Under the pieces are notes generated by a model. It had not been told where the DNA came from and ran no database searches. It saw nothing but the letters and a program-made list of their open reading frames with translations. Source: Synechococcales cyanobacterium PMM_0073 (GTDB lineage: Bacteria > Cyanobacteriota > Cyanobacteriia > Elainellales > Elainellaceae). From it: a stretch of DNA of 6,641 bases. The position numbers and the translations under genes are program-made. The stretch's first letter is position 1. Each line of letters starts with the position of its first letter. The stretch is from the NCBI GenBank assembly GCA_949127695.1, contig CASBQH010000516.1:1-6641 (forward strand), given 5' to 3'. Shown here piece by piece: positions 1 through 5,003 of this stretch.

Positions 1-441
1 CCGCAGATGATTACGACGCTGTATGAGGCTTCTCAGGCCGGAGTGCAGATTGATCTGATCATTCGGGGGATTTGCTGCCTGCGTCCGGGGCTGCCGCAGG
101 TGAGCGAAAATATTCGAGTGGTCAGCATTATTGGACGCTATCTGGAGCATTCCCGCATCTTTTACTTCCAAAATGACGGTAGCGACGAGGTCTATATTGG
201 CAGCGCTGACTGGATGACGCGCAACCTGGATCGGCGGGTAGAGGCCGTCACGCCGATTGAAGACCCCGAACTGGCCAAAGATTTGCAGGAAATTCTGGGT
301 ATTCTCATGTCTGACAATCGGCAGGCTTGGGAATTGCAGCCCGACGGCTCCTATCTTCAGCGAATGCCGGGAGACGAGCCAGAGCGCAACGCTCAAGATA
401 TTTTGATGGAAATGGCCGTCAGCTCAGATAGCCTCAGCTAG
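1..441 (+). CDS. ppk: Polyphosphate kinase 1, C-terminal fragment (5' end outside window)
   Basis: PPK1 reversibly transfers the terminal phosphate of ATP onto a growing polyphosphate chain through a phosphohistidine intermediate. The frame is open from base 1, so only the last 146 residues are visible; the whole family is around 700 residues. The visible part is the second phospholipase-D-like catalytic domain. It shows the family strings [42 protein letters not shown] and VEAVTPI. The histidine of LEHSR (codon 148-150) corresponds to the second essential histidine of E. coli PPK (His592), and the Arg/Cys-rich RGICCLRPG segment lies in the polyphosphate/nucleotide site. The tail after VEAVTPI continues about 60 residues and ends in a low-complexity Ser-rich run, as in other bacterial PPKs. 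The ATG at 7 is internal, not a start. The call is near certain from motif order; regulation cannot be judged because the promoter lies outside. Confidence 0.96.
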   Translation, partial: PQMITTLYEASQAGVQIDLIIRGICCLRPGLPQVSENIRVVSIIGRYLEHSRIFYFQNDGSDEVYIGSADWMTRNLDRRVEAVTPIEDPELAKDLQEILGILMSDNRQAWELQPDGSYLQRMPGDEPERNAQDILMEMAVSSDSLS

Positions 442-464
442 TCGCATTCTAACGCTCACATATA

Positions 465-524
465 AAGATCTACACCTGCGTTCTGCCATAGCGATCTGTG
501 GTTTCTGATACAGGTGCAGATCTT
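465..524. repeat. 14-bp inverted repeat with 32-nt loop downstream of ppk
   Basis: The arms AAGATCTACACCTG (465-478) and CAGGTGCAGATCTT (511-524) are complementary at 13 of 14 positions and enclose 32 bases. The single mismatch is A-C on the plus-strand transcript, but G-U in a transcript from the opposite strand. It begins 23 bases after the ppk stop. It could be a 3'-end stabilising or terminating hairpin of ppk, or a small repeat element. No T-run follows the second arm, so a classic intrinsic terminator is unlikely. Confidence 0.6.
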
Positions 525-743
525 GCTGTCTAGAGTTTTCAGCCTGGGAGCTAGCCAATCAGCCCAGATTGCCTCAGCATTCACATTTTCATTTACAATC
601 CCAAATATTTCAGAACAGATTCAATGCAGTCTATTTACATTTGCGATATTTTTTGATTTTGTCCTGATGGGGGAGGTCTGAAGCTGTCAGAGGGAGTAAC
701 AACCTACCTGAGCAACTCGCAGTTGCTAGAGCCAAGTCTAGAA

Positions 744-770
744 CAGGGTGAATCCGTAGCAGGGTGAATC
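744..770. repeat. 11-bp direct repeat upstream of the RTX gene
   Basis: CAGGGTGAATC occurs at 744-754 and again at 760-770, a 16-bp period. It lies about 55-80 bases before the RTX start codon. It may be a regulatory half-site pair or a slippage duplication; nothing in the sequence decides between these. Confidence 0.45.
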
Positions 771-822
771 GAGCGAATTGTCGTGATCTGCTGTTCTCTG
801 TCCTCGCATCTTGGAGCTTTTC

Positions 823-1665
823 ATGTCCGAAGTCATTGTAATCTTACCCCCAGGTTCAGTTGAGCCGATCTTTGGCCTGCAAATCTTTAATGAAATTTCG
901 ATTGTTTTAGAACGCTCGCCAGATGGCAGCATTAAAGTCGAAGGATCTACTCCCGGCAGTAACCCACCGACTGGTGGAGCAACCAGTCCCGCTTCAGGCA
1001 GCAGCGTCACCATTCATGGCACTGCCGGAGATGATTTTATGGTTGTCACCCTGGGTGATGACACCGTGTTTGGCGAGGCTGGCGATGATACTATCTTTGG
1101 CGGTTTAGGCGACGATCGACTGTCTGGCGATTTAGGCAATGATCTGCTGTTTGGCGGGGCAGGTGACGACATCCTTCGAGGTGGCGACGGCCAAGATTTG
1201 CTGAACGGTGGGGCTGGCAATGATCTGCTGTTTGGCGGCAAGGGCAACGATACCCTGATCGGCAGAGGCGGAAATGATCGGCTATTGGGCGGCAAGGGCA
1301 ATGATTTGCTAGTGGCAGGACGAGGCAAAGATCTGCTGGTGGGAGGATCTGACGCAGATCGCTTCCGGTTTGGTCAAGATTCTGCCCAAGGTTTAGACCG
1401 GATTGAGGATTTCAAGCCTGGGCAAGACACAATCGAACTCAGTCGTGCCTTGCTGCCTGGATCAGGGCTAAGAGGGCGTCTACGCAGCTCCGACTTTGAT
1501 GCAGTCACCCGGCTAGAGCAGGGGGCTAGCAGCCAGATTGTCTATGAGCGCTCGACTGGCTTGGTCTATTACAATCCAAGTCGAAGCGGCAGTGCCCCAG
1601 TCGCGCTGCTCGAAATAGATAAGAATCTGAACATTAGCGCCAACTCGTTTAGAATCGTGGGCTAA
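823..1665 (+). CDS. RTX (haemolysin-type calcium-binding repeat) protein
   Basis: The product is 280 residues. Residues 1-65 form a non-repetitive N-terminus without an export signal, ending in a Pro/Gly/Ser/Thr linker. Residues 66-173 are twelve contiguous nonapeptides of the type GGxGxDxLx. Residues 174-183 (GGSDADRFRF) close the beta-roll, followed by RIEDFKPGQDTIELS and a C-terminal region with VYERSTGLVYYNPS and a hydrophobic end (ANSFRIVG). RTX repeats bind calcium in a parallel beta-roll that folds outside the cell after type I (ABC/TolC-type) secretion guided by an uncleaved C-terminal signal; the layout here fits that, but no secretion genes are in the window. I chose ATG 823 because GGAG at 813-816 sits 6 bases upstream. 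An in-frame TTG at 811 overlaps that site and would add four residues. No protease, lipase or other catalytic domain is visible, so the role (surface layer, adhesion, calcium sink) is unknown. Confidence 0.93.
   Translation: MSEVIVILPPGSVEPIFGLQIFNEISIVLERSPDGSIKVEGSTPGSNPPTGGATSPASGSSVTIHGTAGDDFMVVTLGDDTVFGEAGDDTIFGGLGDDRLSGDLGNDLLFGGAGDDILRGGDGQDLLNGGAGNDLLFGGKGNDTLIGRGGNDRLLGGKGNDLLVAGRGKDLLVGGSDADRFRFGQDSAQGLDRIEDFKPGQDTIELSRALLPGSGLRGRLRSSDFDAVTRLEQGASSQIVYERSTGLVYYNPSRSGSAPVALLEIDKNLNISANSFRIVG
1018..1341 (+). repeat. Twelve 27-bp tandem units encoding RTX nonapeptides
   Basis: Twelve uninterrupted 9-codon units span this block. The protein consensus is G-G-x-G-(N/D)-D-x-L-x, and several units share near-identical DNA such as GGCAATGATCTGCTGTTTGG (1135-1154 and 1216-1235). 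Each unit supplies half of a calcium site. The first two units and the last one (AGRGKDLLV) are the most divergent, as is usual at the edges of a beta-roll. Confidence 0.9.
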
Positions 1666-1903
1666 CGCTAAAGTTGCAGCCGTTCTTTCCTGATCAGAAT
1701 TCAGCTGTTCTGTATTCTAGATCTATAGACAGTAATCAGAGCGACGTTTAGCTTCTGGTGACTGTCCGCTGAGTTGATAAACGCTGAGTGATTGTATCAG
1801 CTTCTAACAGGTGCAAAGGATTGCTTGGAGTCTGCACGGAATACATCTACTTAGCTGCTAGAGTCATCAGCTTTGTAAAATTATCTTTAGCAGTATAAAA
1901 CTG

Positions 1904-1934
1904 TATATCTAGGCATGTCTAGATATATCTAGGC
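1904..1934. promoter_or_regulatory. Operator-like palindrome plus direct repeat
   Basis: TATATCTAG (1904-1912) and CTAGATATA (1919-1927) form a perfect 9-bp inverted repeat around a 6-base spacer. In addition TATATCTAGGC at 1904-1914 recurs exactly at 1924-1934, a spacing of 20 bp or about two helical turns, so the two copies face the same side of the DNA. The array lies about 115 bases before the secreted-protein start and next to TATAAA at 1894-1899. This geometry suits a dimeric regulator binding cooperatively; the regulator is unknown. Confidence 0.45.
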
Positions 1935-2034
1935 TAAGCGATCTGAATACAGATTGGCTTTAGTTCGGCCACTCTACAAAGCTGATTTTGGAGCCTGTTT
2001 TGAATTGGCTATTCCATCCCATTTTAGGTTTTAA

Positions 2035-2040
2035 AAGGAG
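2035..2040 (+). promoter_or_regulatory. Ribosome binding site deciding the secreted-protein start
   Basis: AAGGAG lies 7 bases before ATG 2048. It separates the correct start from the longer in-frame reading that begins at TTG 1988, and places the signal peptide at the true N-terminus. Confidence 0.8.
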
Positions 2041-2047
2041 TTTTCTG

Positions 2048-2437
2048 ATGAATTTGCACCGCTTGTTTGCAACTAGCATGTTGTTTGCCAGTGCCGTTCT
2101 GCCCGTTACCGCTGAAATCGCTAGCGCGCAGGTCTATGCACCACCGCGACTCTATCCGGCTGTAGATTTTCCCGTTCGCTCCGTCTCCCGCAGCCATTCA
2201 TTTGAGCTGTTCAATGATTCTGATCAAGATCTGCTGTATCTGTATATTTACGATAATGCAGGCGTAGATCAAGAAGCCGCCTATGGGGGAATTCGACAGC
2301 TGCCACCCGGTAGCGCTTGGAAAATCAATTTGGGGCGCGGATGCATCTATGACGTGATGGCTGAGTACGAAGACGGGTCACAGGTTTATTACGATGACGT
2401 TGACACCTGTAATAATTTGGGGATGCAGCTGATTTAA
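2048..2437 (+). CDS. Small secreted protein of unknown function
   Basis: The product is 129 residues. It has a Sec-type signal peptide with a short basic start (NLHR), a hydrophobic core (residues 6-20) and an A-S-A cleavage site after residue 27, giving a mature protein of about 102 residues that begins QVYAPP. The mature part contains a FELFNDSDQDLLYLYIY strand region, QLPPGSAWKINLG, and two cysteines (in GRGCIYDVM and DTCNNLG) that could form a disulphide around the acidic EYEDGSQVYYDDV segment. The pattern 'F-x-N-x-(T/S), strand, LPPG, C-x-x-D, (Y/F)xDG, D-x-C' recalls a widespread family of small exported beta-rich proteins of unknown function; that link is from memory. ATG 2048 is chosen because AAGGAG (2035-2040) lies 7 bases upstream and the signal peptide begins there. 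An upstream in-frame TTG at 1988 lacks such support. It ends at a strong terminator, so it is probably monocistronic. Confidence 0.85.
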   Translation: MNLHRLFATSMLFASAVLPVTAEIASAQVYAPPRLYPAVDFPVRSVSRSHSFELFNDSDQDLLYLYIYDNAGVDQEAAYGGIRQLPPGSAWKINLGRGCIYDVMAEYEDGSQVYYDDVDTCNNLGMQLI

Positions 2438-2464
2438 TTTAAGCCGCAATCGCCTAAACATGAT

Positions 2465-2500
2465 AAAAAGAGAGGAATAATTTGCTGTTCCTCTCTTTTT
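2465..2500. terminator. Bidirectional intrinsic terminator between convergent genes
   Basis: A perfect 13-bp stem, AAAAAGAGAGGAA (2465-2477) with TTCCTCTCTTTTT (2488-2500), surrounds a 10-base loop. The T-run at 2496-2500 (then ATTTTTAT) ends plus-strand transcripts 28 bases after the stop at 2437. The A-run on the left serves as the U-tract for minus-strand transcripts leaving the gene that stops at 2505. Confidence 0.92.
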
Positions 2501-2504
2501 ATTT

Positions 2505-3191
2505 TTATGGCGCTGAACTCTCAATGCTGCGCGGCTGTGGCTGCGACTGCCAAACAGACCAGGCCAAGCCGCCGCCTAAAGTCAGCGTGACGCTAACTAG
2601 CAGAATTGCCAGCAGTCGAACCCGCGCCTGTAAAATGCTAATGGTGCGATTGCAGTTGTCTAGTTCGGCCAGCAGCGGAGCCTGAAACGAAGCAATAAAC
2701 TGATCGATATCCGCCGCCTCAGCCGCCTCAATTACCTCAGCAATTTGCTGCGGCTCAAACTTAACTTTGGTGTAGAGCCAGTTGGCGATCAGCTTAGAGC
2801 AGTTGCGCTTAACCCAGCGGATGGCGACCAGCTTGGCAGCGGGCTTTGACAGCCGAGCTGTCCACTGTGCCAGTCGATTTAGGGGCGGATTGGCCACACG
2901 TTGGTCAATCCAGTGAACTGAGCCGATATCATAAAGGCAATTAAAGACCAGCCCAATCGTCGCTTCTTCGCGCTCAAACATCGAATCTAGCAGCAGCGTT
3001 ACGTCGGCCATGCGTGCCTGATCAGCCTGCGCTGATTCGACCATGGCCTGCGCCGTCTCAATCTTTGAAACCTCAGCCTTTGAAGTTTTAGCCTTTGAAG
3101 TGTCAGCCGAATAGAGAGGAGGCTGAATGGGCTGAGCTGCTAAGCTGACTGAATCTAAATTGACTGAAGGTACAACGCGCGTTAAAGCCAT
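2505..3191 (-). CDS. Unrecognised protein with single C-terminal membrane anchor
   Basis: The product is 228 residues and I do not recognise a named family. Residues 1-60 are polar and Ala/Ser/Lys-rich, with a threefold TSKAx repeat at 31-45, and look disordered. Residues 61-180 look like a compact helical domain (MADVTLLLDSMFEREEATIG, then ANPPLNRLAQW, then an Arg/Lys-rich AIRWVKRNCSKL and an acidic EVIEAAEAADIDQF). Residues 192-214 form one hydrophobic helix (LLAILLVSVTLTLGGGLAW), followed by a 14-residue polar tail, so the domain would be membrane-tethered from one face. The start ATG has AAAGGA only 1-2 bases upstream, unusually close; ATG at residues 50 or 61 are alternatives that would remove the repeat. 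It is convergent with the secreted-protein gene (shared terminator) and divergent from mug. Codon use and open length support a real gene. Confidence 0.8.
   Translation of the reverse strand: MALTRVVPSVNLDSVSLAAQPIQPPLYSADTSKAKTSKAEVSKIETAQAMVESAQADQARMADVTLLLDSMFEREEATIGLVFNCLYDIGSVHWIDQRVANPPLNRLAQWTARLSKPAAKLVAIRWVKRNCSKLIANWLYTKVKFEPQQIAEVIEAAEAADIDQFIASFQAPLLAELDNCNRTISILQARVRLLAILLVSVTLTLGGGLAWSVWQSQPQPRSIESSAP
3057..3101 (-). repeat. 15-bp in-frame tandem repeat, three copies
   Basis: Reading the minus strand, the units are ACTTCAAAGGCTAAA, ACTTCAAAGGCTGAG and GTTTCAAAGATTGAG, encoding TSKAK-TSKAE-VSKIE. The first two differ at only two bases, the third is older. The repeat lies in the predicted disordered N-terminus and keeps the frame. 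Confidence 0.75.
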
Positions 3192-3319
3192 TTCCTTTGA
3201 TGCTGAATTGATCTCAGTTTAGCCTATCGGTTAATCCCTAATTTGGCTTCTGCCCAGCGGCAGGCAAGCGTCATTTGCCGTCATTTTAGACTTATTCAGC
3301 TTCACCCGCTTCAAGCCTT
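3192..3319. promoter_or_regulatory. Divergent promoter region between the anchored-protein gene and mug
   Basis: These 128 bases separate two outward-facing genes and must hold both promoters. Visible structure is CGTCATTT at 3269-3276 repeated at 3279-3286 (10-bp period, one helical turn), and a short TGCC-CAGC-GGCA hairpin just upstream. No consensus -10/-35 pair stands out and mug has no clear Shine-Dalgarno sequence. Confidence 0.45.
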
Positions 3320-3895
3320 ATGCCCGCAAAACAAGTGCCCGCAAAACAAGTGCCCGCAAAACCTAGCCTTGCCCAAATTCAAGCGGCGGCTGACCAGACC
3401 GTGCCCGATATTATTGCCCCTGGGCTAAAGGTGCTGTTCTGCGGCATCAACCCCAGCCTCTACAGCGCGGCAGTTGGCCATCATTTTGCTCGCCCCGGCA
3501 ATCGATTTTGGCCAGCCCTCGCCGCCGCTGGCATCACTGATCGGCTCTACAGCCCGTTTGAAGATGCGCTGCTGCCAGCACTCGGCTATGGCATTACCAA
3601 TATTGTCGAGCGTGCCACAGCCCGCGCCGATCAGCTCACCAGCGCTGAGCTAATGGCCGGACAGCAGGCGCTGCTCCAAAAGCTAGCGCAGTATCAGCCG
3701 CAGATTTTGGCGATTTTAGGGATCTCGGCTTACCGCACTGCGTTTCACCAGCCCAAGGCCAAAATCGGCAAGCAGGCTGATTTGCCAGACTGCCAGCTCT
3801 GGGTTTTGCCCAATCCCAGCGGGCTGAACGCGCACTACCAGCTAGCCGACTTAGCAGCGGCTTATCGCGGGCTGCAAAATGATTTAATCCAATGA
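3320..3895 (+). CDS. mug: G:T/U mismatch-specific DNA glycosylase
   Basis: Mug/TDG-family enzymes remove uracil (and ethenocytosine or thymine) opposite guanine, starting base-excision repair. Of 191 residues, 28-190 align by eye along most of E. coli Mug: PDIIAPGLKVLFCGINPSL matches the DILAPGLRVVFCGINPGL region, then FARPGNRFWPAL, GYGITNIVERAT, YQPQILAILGISAYRTAF, and WVLPNPSGLN near the end. Asn44 in GINPS is the family's catalytic, water-activating asparagine, and NPSGLN (165-170) is the wedge loop that inserts into the helix opposite the flipped base. Residues 1-27 are an extra N-terminal tail, starting with a PAKQV tandem repeat, that E. coli Mug lacks. ATG 3320 is the only ATG between the in-frame stop at 3287 and the conserved domain; GTG codons at 3335 and 3350 inside the repeat are alternatives. 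No Shine-Dalgarno sequence is evident. It is transcribed alone, divergent from the upstream gene. Confidence 0.95.
   Translation: MPAKQVPAKQVPAKPSLAQIQAAADQTVPDIIAPGLKVLFCGINPSLYSAAVGHHFARPGNRFWPALAAAGITDRLYSPFEDALLPALGYGITNIVERATARADQLTSAELMAGQQALLQKLAQYQPQILAILGISAYRTAFHQPKAKIGKQADLPDCQLWVLPNPSGLNAHYQLADLAAAYRGLQNDLIQ
3321..3362 (+). repeat. 15-bp in-frame tandem repeat at the mug start
   Basis: TGCCCGCAAAACAAG occurs identically at 3321-3335 and 3336-3350, with a 12-base third copy at 3351-3362. It begins within the start codon and encodes PAKQV-PAKQV-PAK. Each copy regenerates a GTG codon, so copy number could change without harming the frame. The perfect identity indicates a recent duplication. 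Confidence 0.85.
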
Positions 3896-3970
3896 TTTAG
3901 CTAAAGCAGCAGAAGCCCCGCGCTCTAATCTTTAATTGAGCATCGGGATGAATGCTAGTGAGTTGAGGAG

Positions 3971-4015
3971 TGCAGATTGACCGATGCGAAACGCAGTGAG
4001 CCAGGGAAATCTGCA
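3971..4015 (+). repeat. Hairpin with internal GA/GA step and nested stem
   Basis: TGCAGATT (3971-3978) pairs perfectly with AATCTGCA (4008-4015). Inside, GA (3979-3980) faces GA (4006-4007), and CC (3981-3982) pairs with GG (4004-4005), so the mismatch can form tandem G-A pairs in RNA. A nested TGCG-AAA-CGCA hairpin (3985-3995) sits in the loop. It may be the left-end hairpin of the element or a further domain of the same structured RNA. Confidence 0.5.
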
Positions 4016-4120
4016 ACGACGAAACGAGCAGACTCTAATGATATAATTGAACTGTCTTGACCCTCACTGCCGCAAGCGAAAACCAAGCTAATAGGTAATA
4101 GGTTGCAAGAGAAGGTATGG

Positions 4121-4250
4121 GTCTTGGGAACCAGGACTCCTGCCCTTGGAGGGAATGTAAGTCCAAAGGAACTATGGAGTTCTGGCGGCTATTCCTGATG
4201 AATTGGGAAGCCCGCTTCTGTATGCGAAGCATCAGAGTCGGGTAGTTCAC
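4121..4250 (+). ncRNA. Candidate omega-RNA-like (reRNA) structured transcript
   Basis: Consecutive stems are visible on the plus strand: GTCTTGG (4121-4127) with CCAGGAC (4131-4137); CCCT (4143-4146) with AGGG (4150-4153); outer GGAAT (4152-4156) with ATTCC (4191-4195) enclosing GAACT (4169-4173) with AGTTC (4178-4182); and CCCG (4211-4214) with CGGG (4239-4242) enclosing CTTC (4215-4218) with GAAG (4226-4229). A TATAAT at 4042-4047 could start an RNA of about 200 nt ending near 4250, within the size range of omega-RNAs. In TnpB systems the guide is the sequence immediately beyond the right end, here starting AGTGATTTAATC at 4251. Whether it is expressed and whether any TnpB elsewhere uses it is unknown. 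Some stems could instead be DNA hairpins needed for single-strand transposition. Confidence 0.4.
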
Positions 4251-4270
4251 AGTGATTTAATCTGGAGCCG

Positions 4271-4945
4271 CTAGCGCCGAAAAATCCGCTTCAGCAGGCG
4301 ATTGCAGGCAGAGCGCGTCAAAAAACTCTGGATCGTAGCGTAGATCAGCAGCTTGTCGCCCAAATACTTGAAATTAACTGCGCCATAGCCCGCCAGCAGC
4401 CCCAACAGGACGCCAAATCCCCCAAACAGCACCATGCTCCAGCTCAGAATCCGCAGCAAAGTCTGATGCATCTGCCAGCTGAGATGCCGATCTAGAGCCA
4501 AGACCGGCGCAATTAGAAATAGAACGAGGCCAATGACCGCTCCCAGCGACAGACCCGTGACGCCCCCCGCGCAGCCGCTTACAGCGCCAGTCAGCCACTG
4601 CGGCAGCTTGCCGAGCCGTTTGACGTTGGCGGACATGCGATGGCCATAGGGCAGCTGTAAGGTTCGCACCGCACCCAGACAAACAAAGCCTAGACCATAG
4701 ACTGCTGGAGCAAAAAAACCGCCAATTAAAGCCGCCACTTCCGCGCTAGCTGCCGTGGTTTTGATCAAGCTGTGGGTAAAAATTGACAGGCTGTAGATGG
4801 CAATCGCCGTGTAGCCTTTGGCATAGAGCCAGTGGCCAAAGCTGATCAAAAAACAGCCAATGATCAAGATTGGGCAAAAATAGCTGAGAATCGGCAGCGG
4901 CAATTTTGCCCAGATCTGCTCTAGGATATGCTCAATCAGCAGCAT
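4271..4945 (-). CDS. Unrecognised polytopic membrane protein
   Basis: The product is 224 residues and I recognise no named family. Hydrophobic segments suggest four or five membrane helices: about 18-40, 44-61, 70-93, 117-152 (perhaps a hairpin of two) and 165-191. The 117-152 segment is a glycine-rich run with G at 120, 124, 127, 128, 131, 135 and 139, a spacing typical of tightly packed or glycine-zipper helices. The loop at 94-116 is basic (VRTLQLPYGHRMSANVKRLGK) and the C-terminus is strongly basic (CNRLLKRIFRR), so both are likely cytoplasmic. The start ATG lacks a clear Shine-Dalgarno sequence. It follows miaA on the same strand after 58 bases with no terminator between, so co-transcription is likely. 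It ends 20 bases from the IS605-like right end, and no terminator of its own is visible. Long clean hydrophobic pattern and codon use support a real gene. Confidence 0.8.
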   Translation of the reverse strand: MLLIEHILEQIWAKLPLPILSYFCPILIIGCFLISFGHWLYAKGYTAIAIYSLSIFTHSLIKTTAASAEVAALIGGFFAPAVYGLGFVCLGAVRTLQLPYGHRMSANVKRLGKLPQWLTGAVSGCAGGVTGLSLGAVIGLVLFLIAPVLALDRHLSWQMHQTLLRILSWSMVLFGGFGVLLGLLAGYGAVNFKYLGDKLLIYATIQSFLTRSACNRLLKRIFRR

Positions 4946-5003
4946 AGAAAGCGGCGAGAGAATGCGTATCTATTCAGTATTGCACTATCGCCTAAATCTA
5001 GGC

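Larger units (their letters stand above)
442..822. other. Intergenic stretch between ppk and the RTX gene
   Basis: I see no convincing protein or tRNA in these 381 bases. The stretch holds a 14-bp inverted repeat at 465-524, an AT-rich block at 580-660 with several TTTACA-like hexamers but no well-spaced -10 partner, an 11-bp direct repeat at 744-770, and the ribosome binding site GGAG at 813-816. The promoter of the RTX gene presumably lies in the AT-rich block, but I cannot place it. No U-rich intrinsic terminator follows ppk. Confidence 0.6.
1666..2047. other. Intergenic stretch between the RTX gene and the small secreted-protein gene
   Basis: I see no supported gene in these 382 bases. 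Contents are short hairpins without T-runs near 1696-1713 and 1785-1803, an AT-rich block from about 1870, and an operator-like repeat at 1904-1934. A possible promoter is TTGTAA (1873-1878) with TATAAA (1894-1899); the 15-base spacing is short. If used, transcription would start just before or within the repeat, so a protein bound there could control it. No clear terminator for the RTX gene is visible. Confidence 0.5.
3971..4250 (+). mobile_element. Probable tnpB-less remnant of an IS200/IS605-type element
   Basis: The segment at 4201-4250 has the shape of a cyanobacterial IS605/tnpB right end: a GGGAAGCCC block (4205-4213), a hairpin, and CGGGTAGTTCAC at the end (4239-4250). In full elements this follows tnpB and doubles as the 3' scaffold of the omega-RNA that guides TnpB. 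Here no tnpA or tnpB remains on either side, so this is a decayed or non-autonomous copy. The right boundary at 4250 is fairly well placed; the left one is a guess at the first strong hairpin (3971-4015). The 10-mer TGATTTAATC occurs on both flanks (3880-3889 and 4253-4262). Recognition of the end motif is from memory of such elements, not from a search. Confidence 0.5.
3896..4270. other. Gene-free stretch between mug and the membrane-protein gene
   Basis: No reading frame here resembles a protein. The longest ones (71 codons on the minus strand at 4035-4250, and short plus-strand frames ending near 4198 and 4245) lack any recognisable motif. Instead the stretch is crowded with hairpins from 3971 to 4242. 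I interpret it as a mobile-element remnant and structured RNA (separate entries). No U-tract terminator for mug or for the convergent minus-strand gene is visible. Confidence 0.6.

Noticed and set aside
738..1013. 91-codon minus-strand open frame across the RTX start
   Set aside because: It lies antisense to a well-supported N-terminus and ribosome site, with no recognisable motif.
1014..1328. 104-codon minus-strand open frame opposite the RTX repeats
   Set aside because: Its Pro/Ser repeats are the mirror of the RTX-coding periodicity in another frame; no ribosome site or family resemblance.
1018..1341. Regular 27-bp repeats considered as a CRISPR array
   Set aside because: Units are contiguous codons of the RTX protein with no unique spacers, and the variation follows codon positions.
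1988..2047. Upstream TTG start extending the small secreted protein by 20 residues
   Set aside because: It would bury the signal peptide and ignore the well-spaced AAGGAG before ATG 2048.
4076..4198. Plus-strand frame ending in GGNVSPKELWSSGGYS considered as a TnpB C-terminal remnant
   Set aside because: No zinc-finger or catalytic TnpB motif is visible and there is no start; too little to support a pseudogene call.
4035..4250. 71-codon minus-strand open frame
   Set aside because: It is antisense to the hairpin-rich element remnant; its termini coincide with the structured region, and it has no motif or ribosome site.
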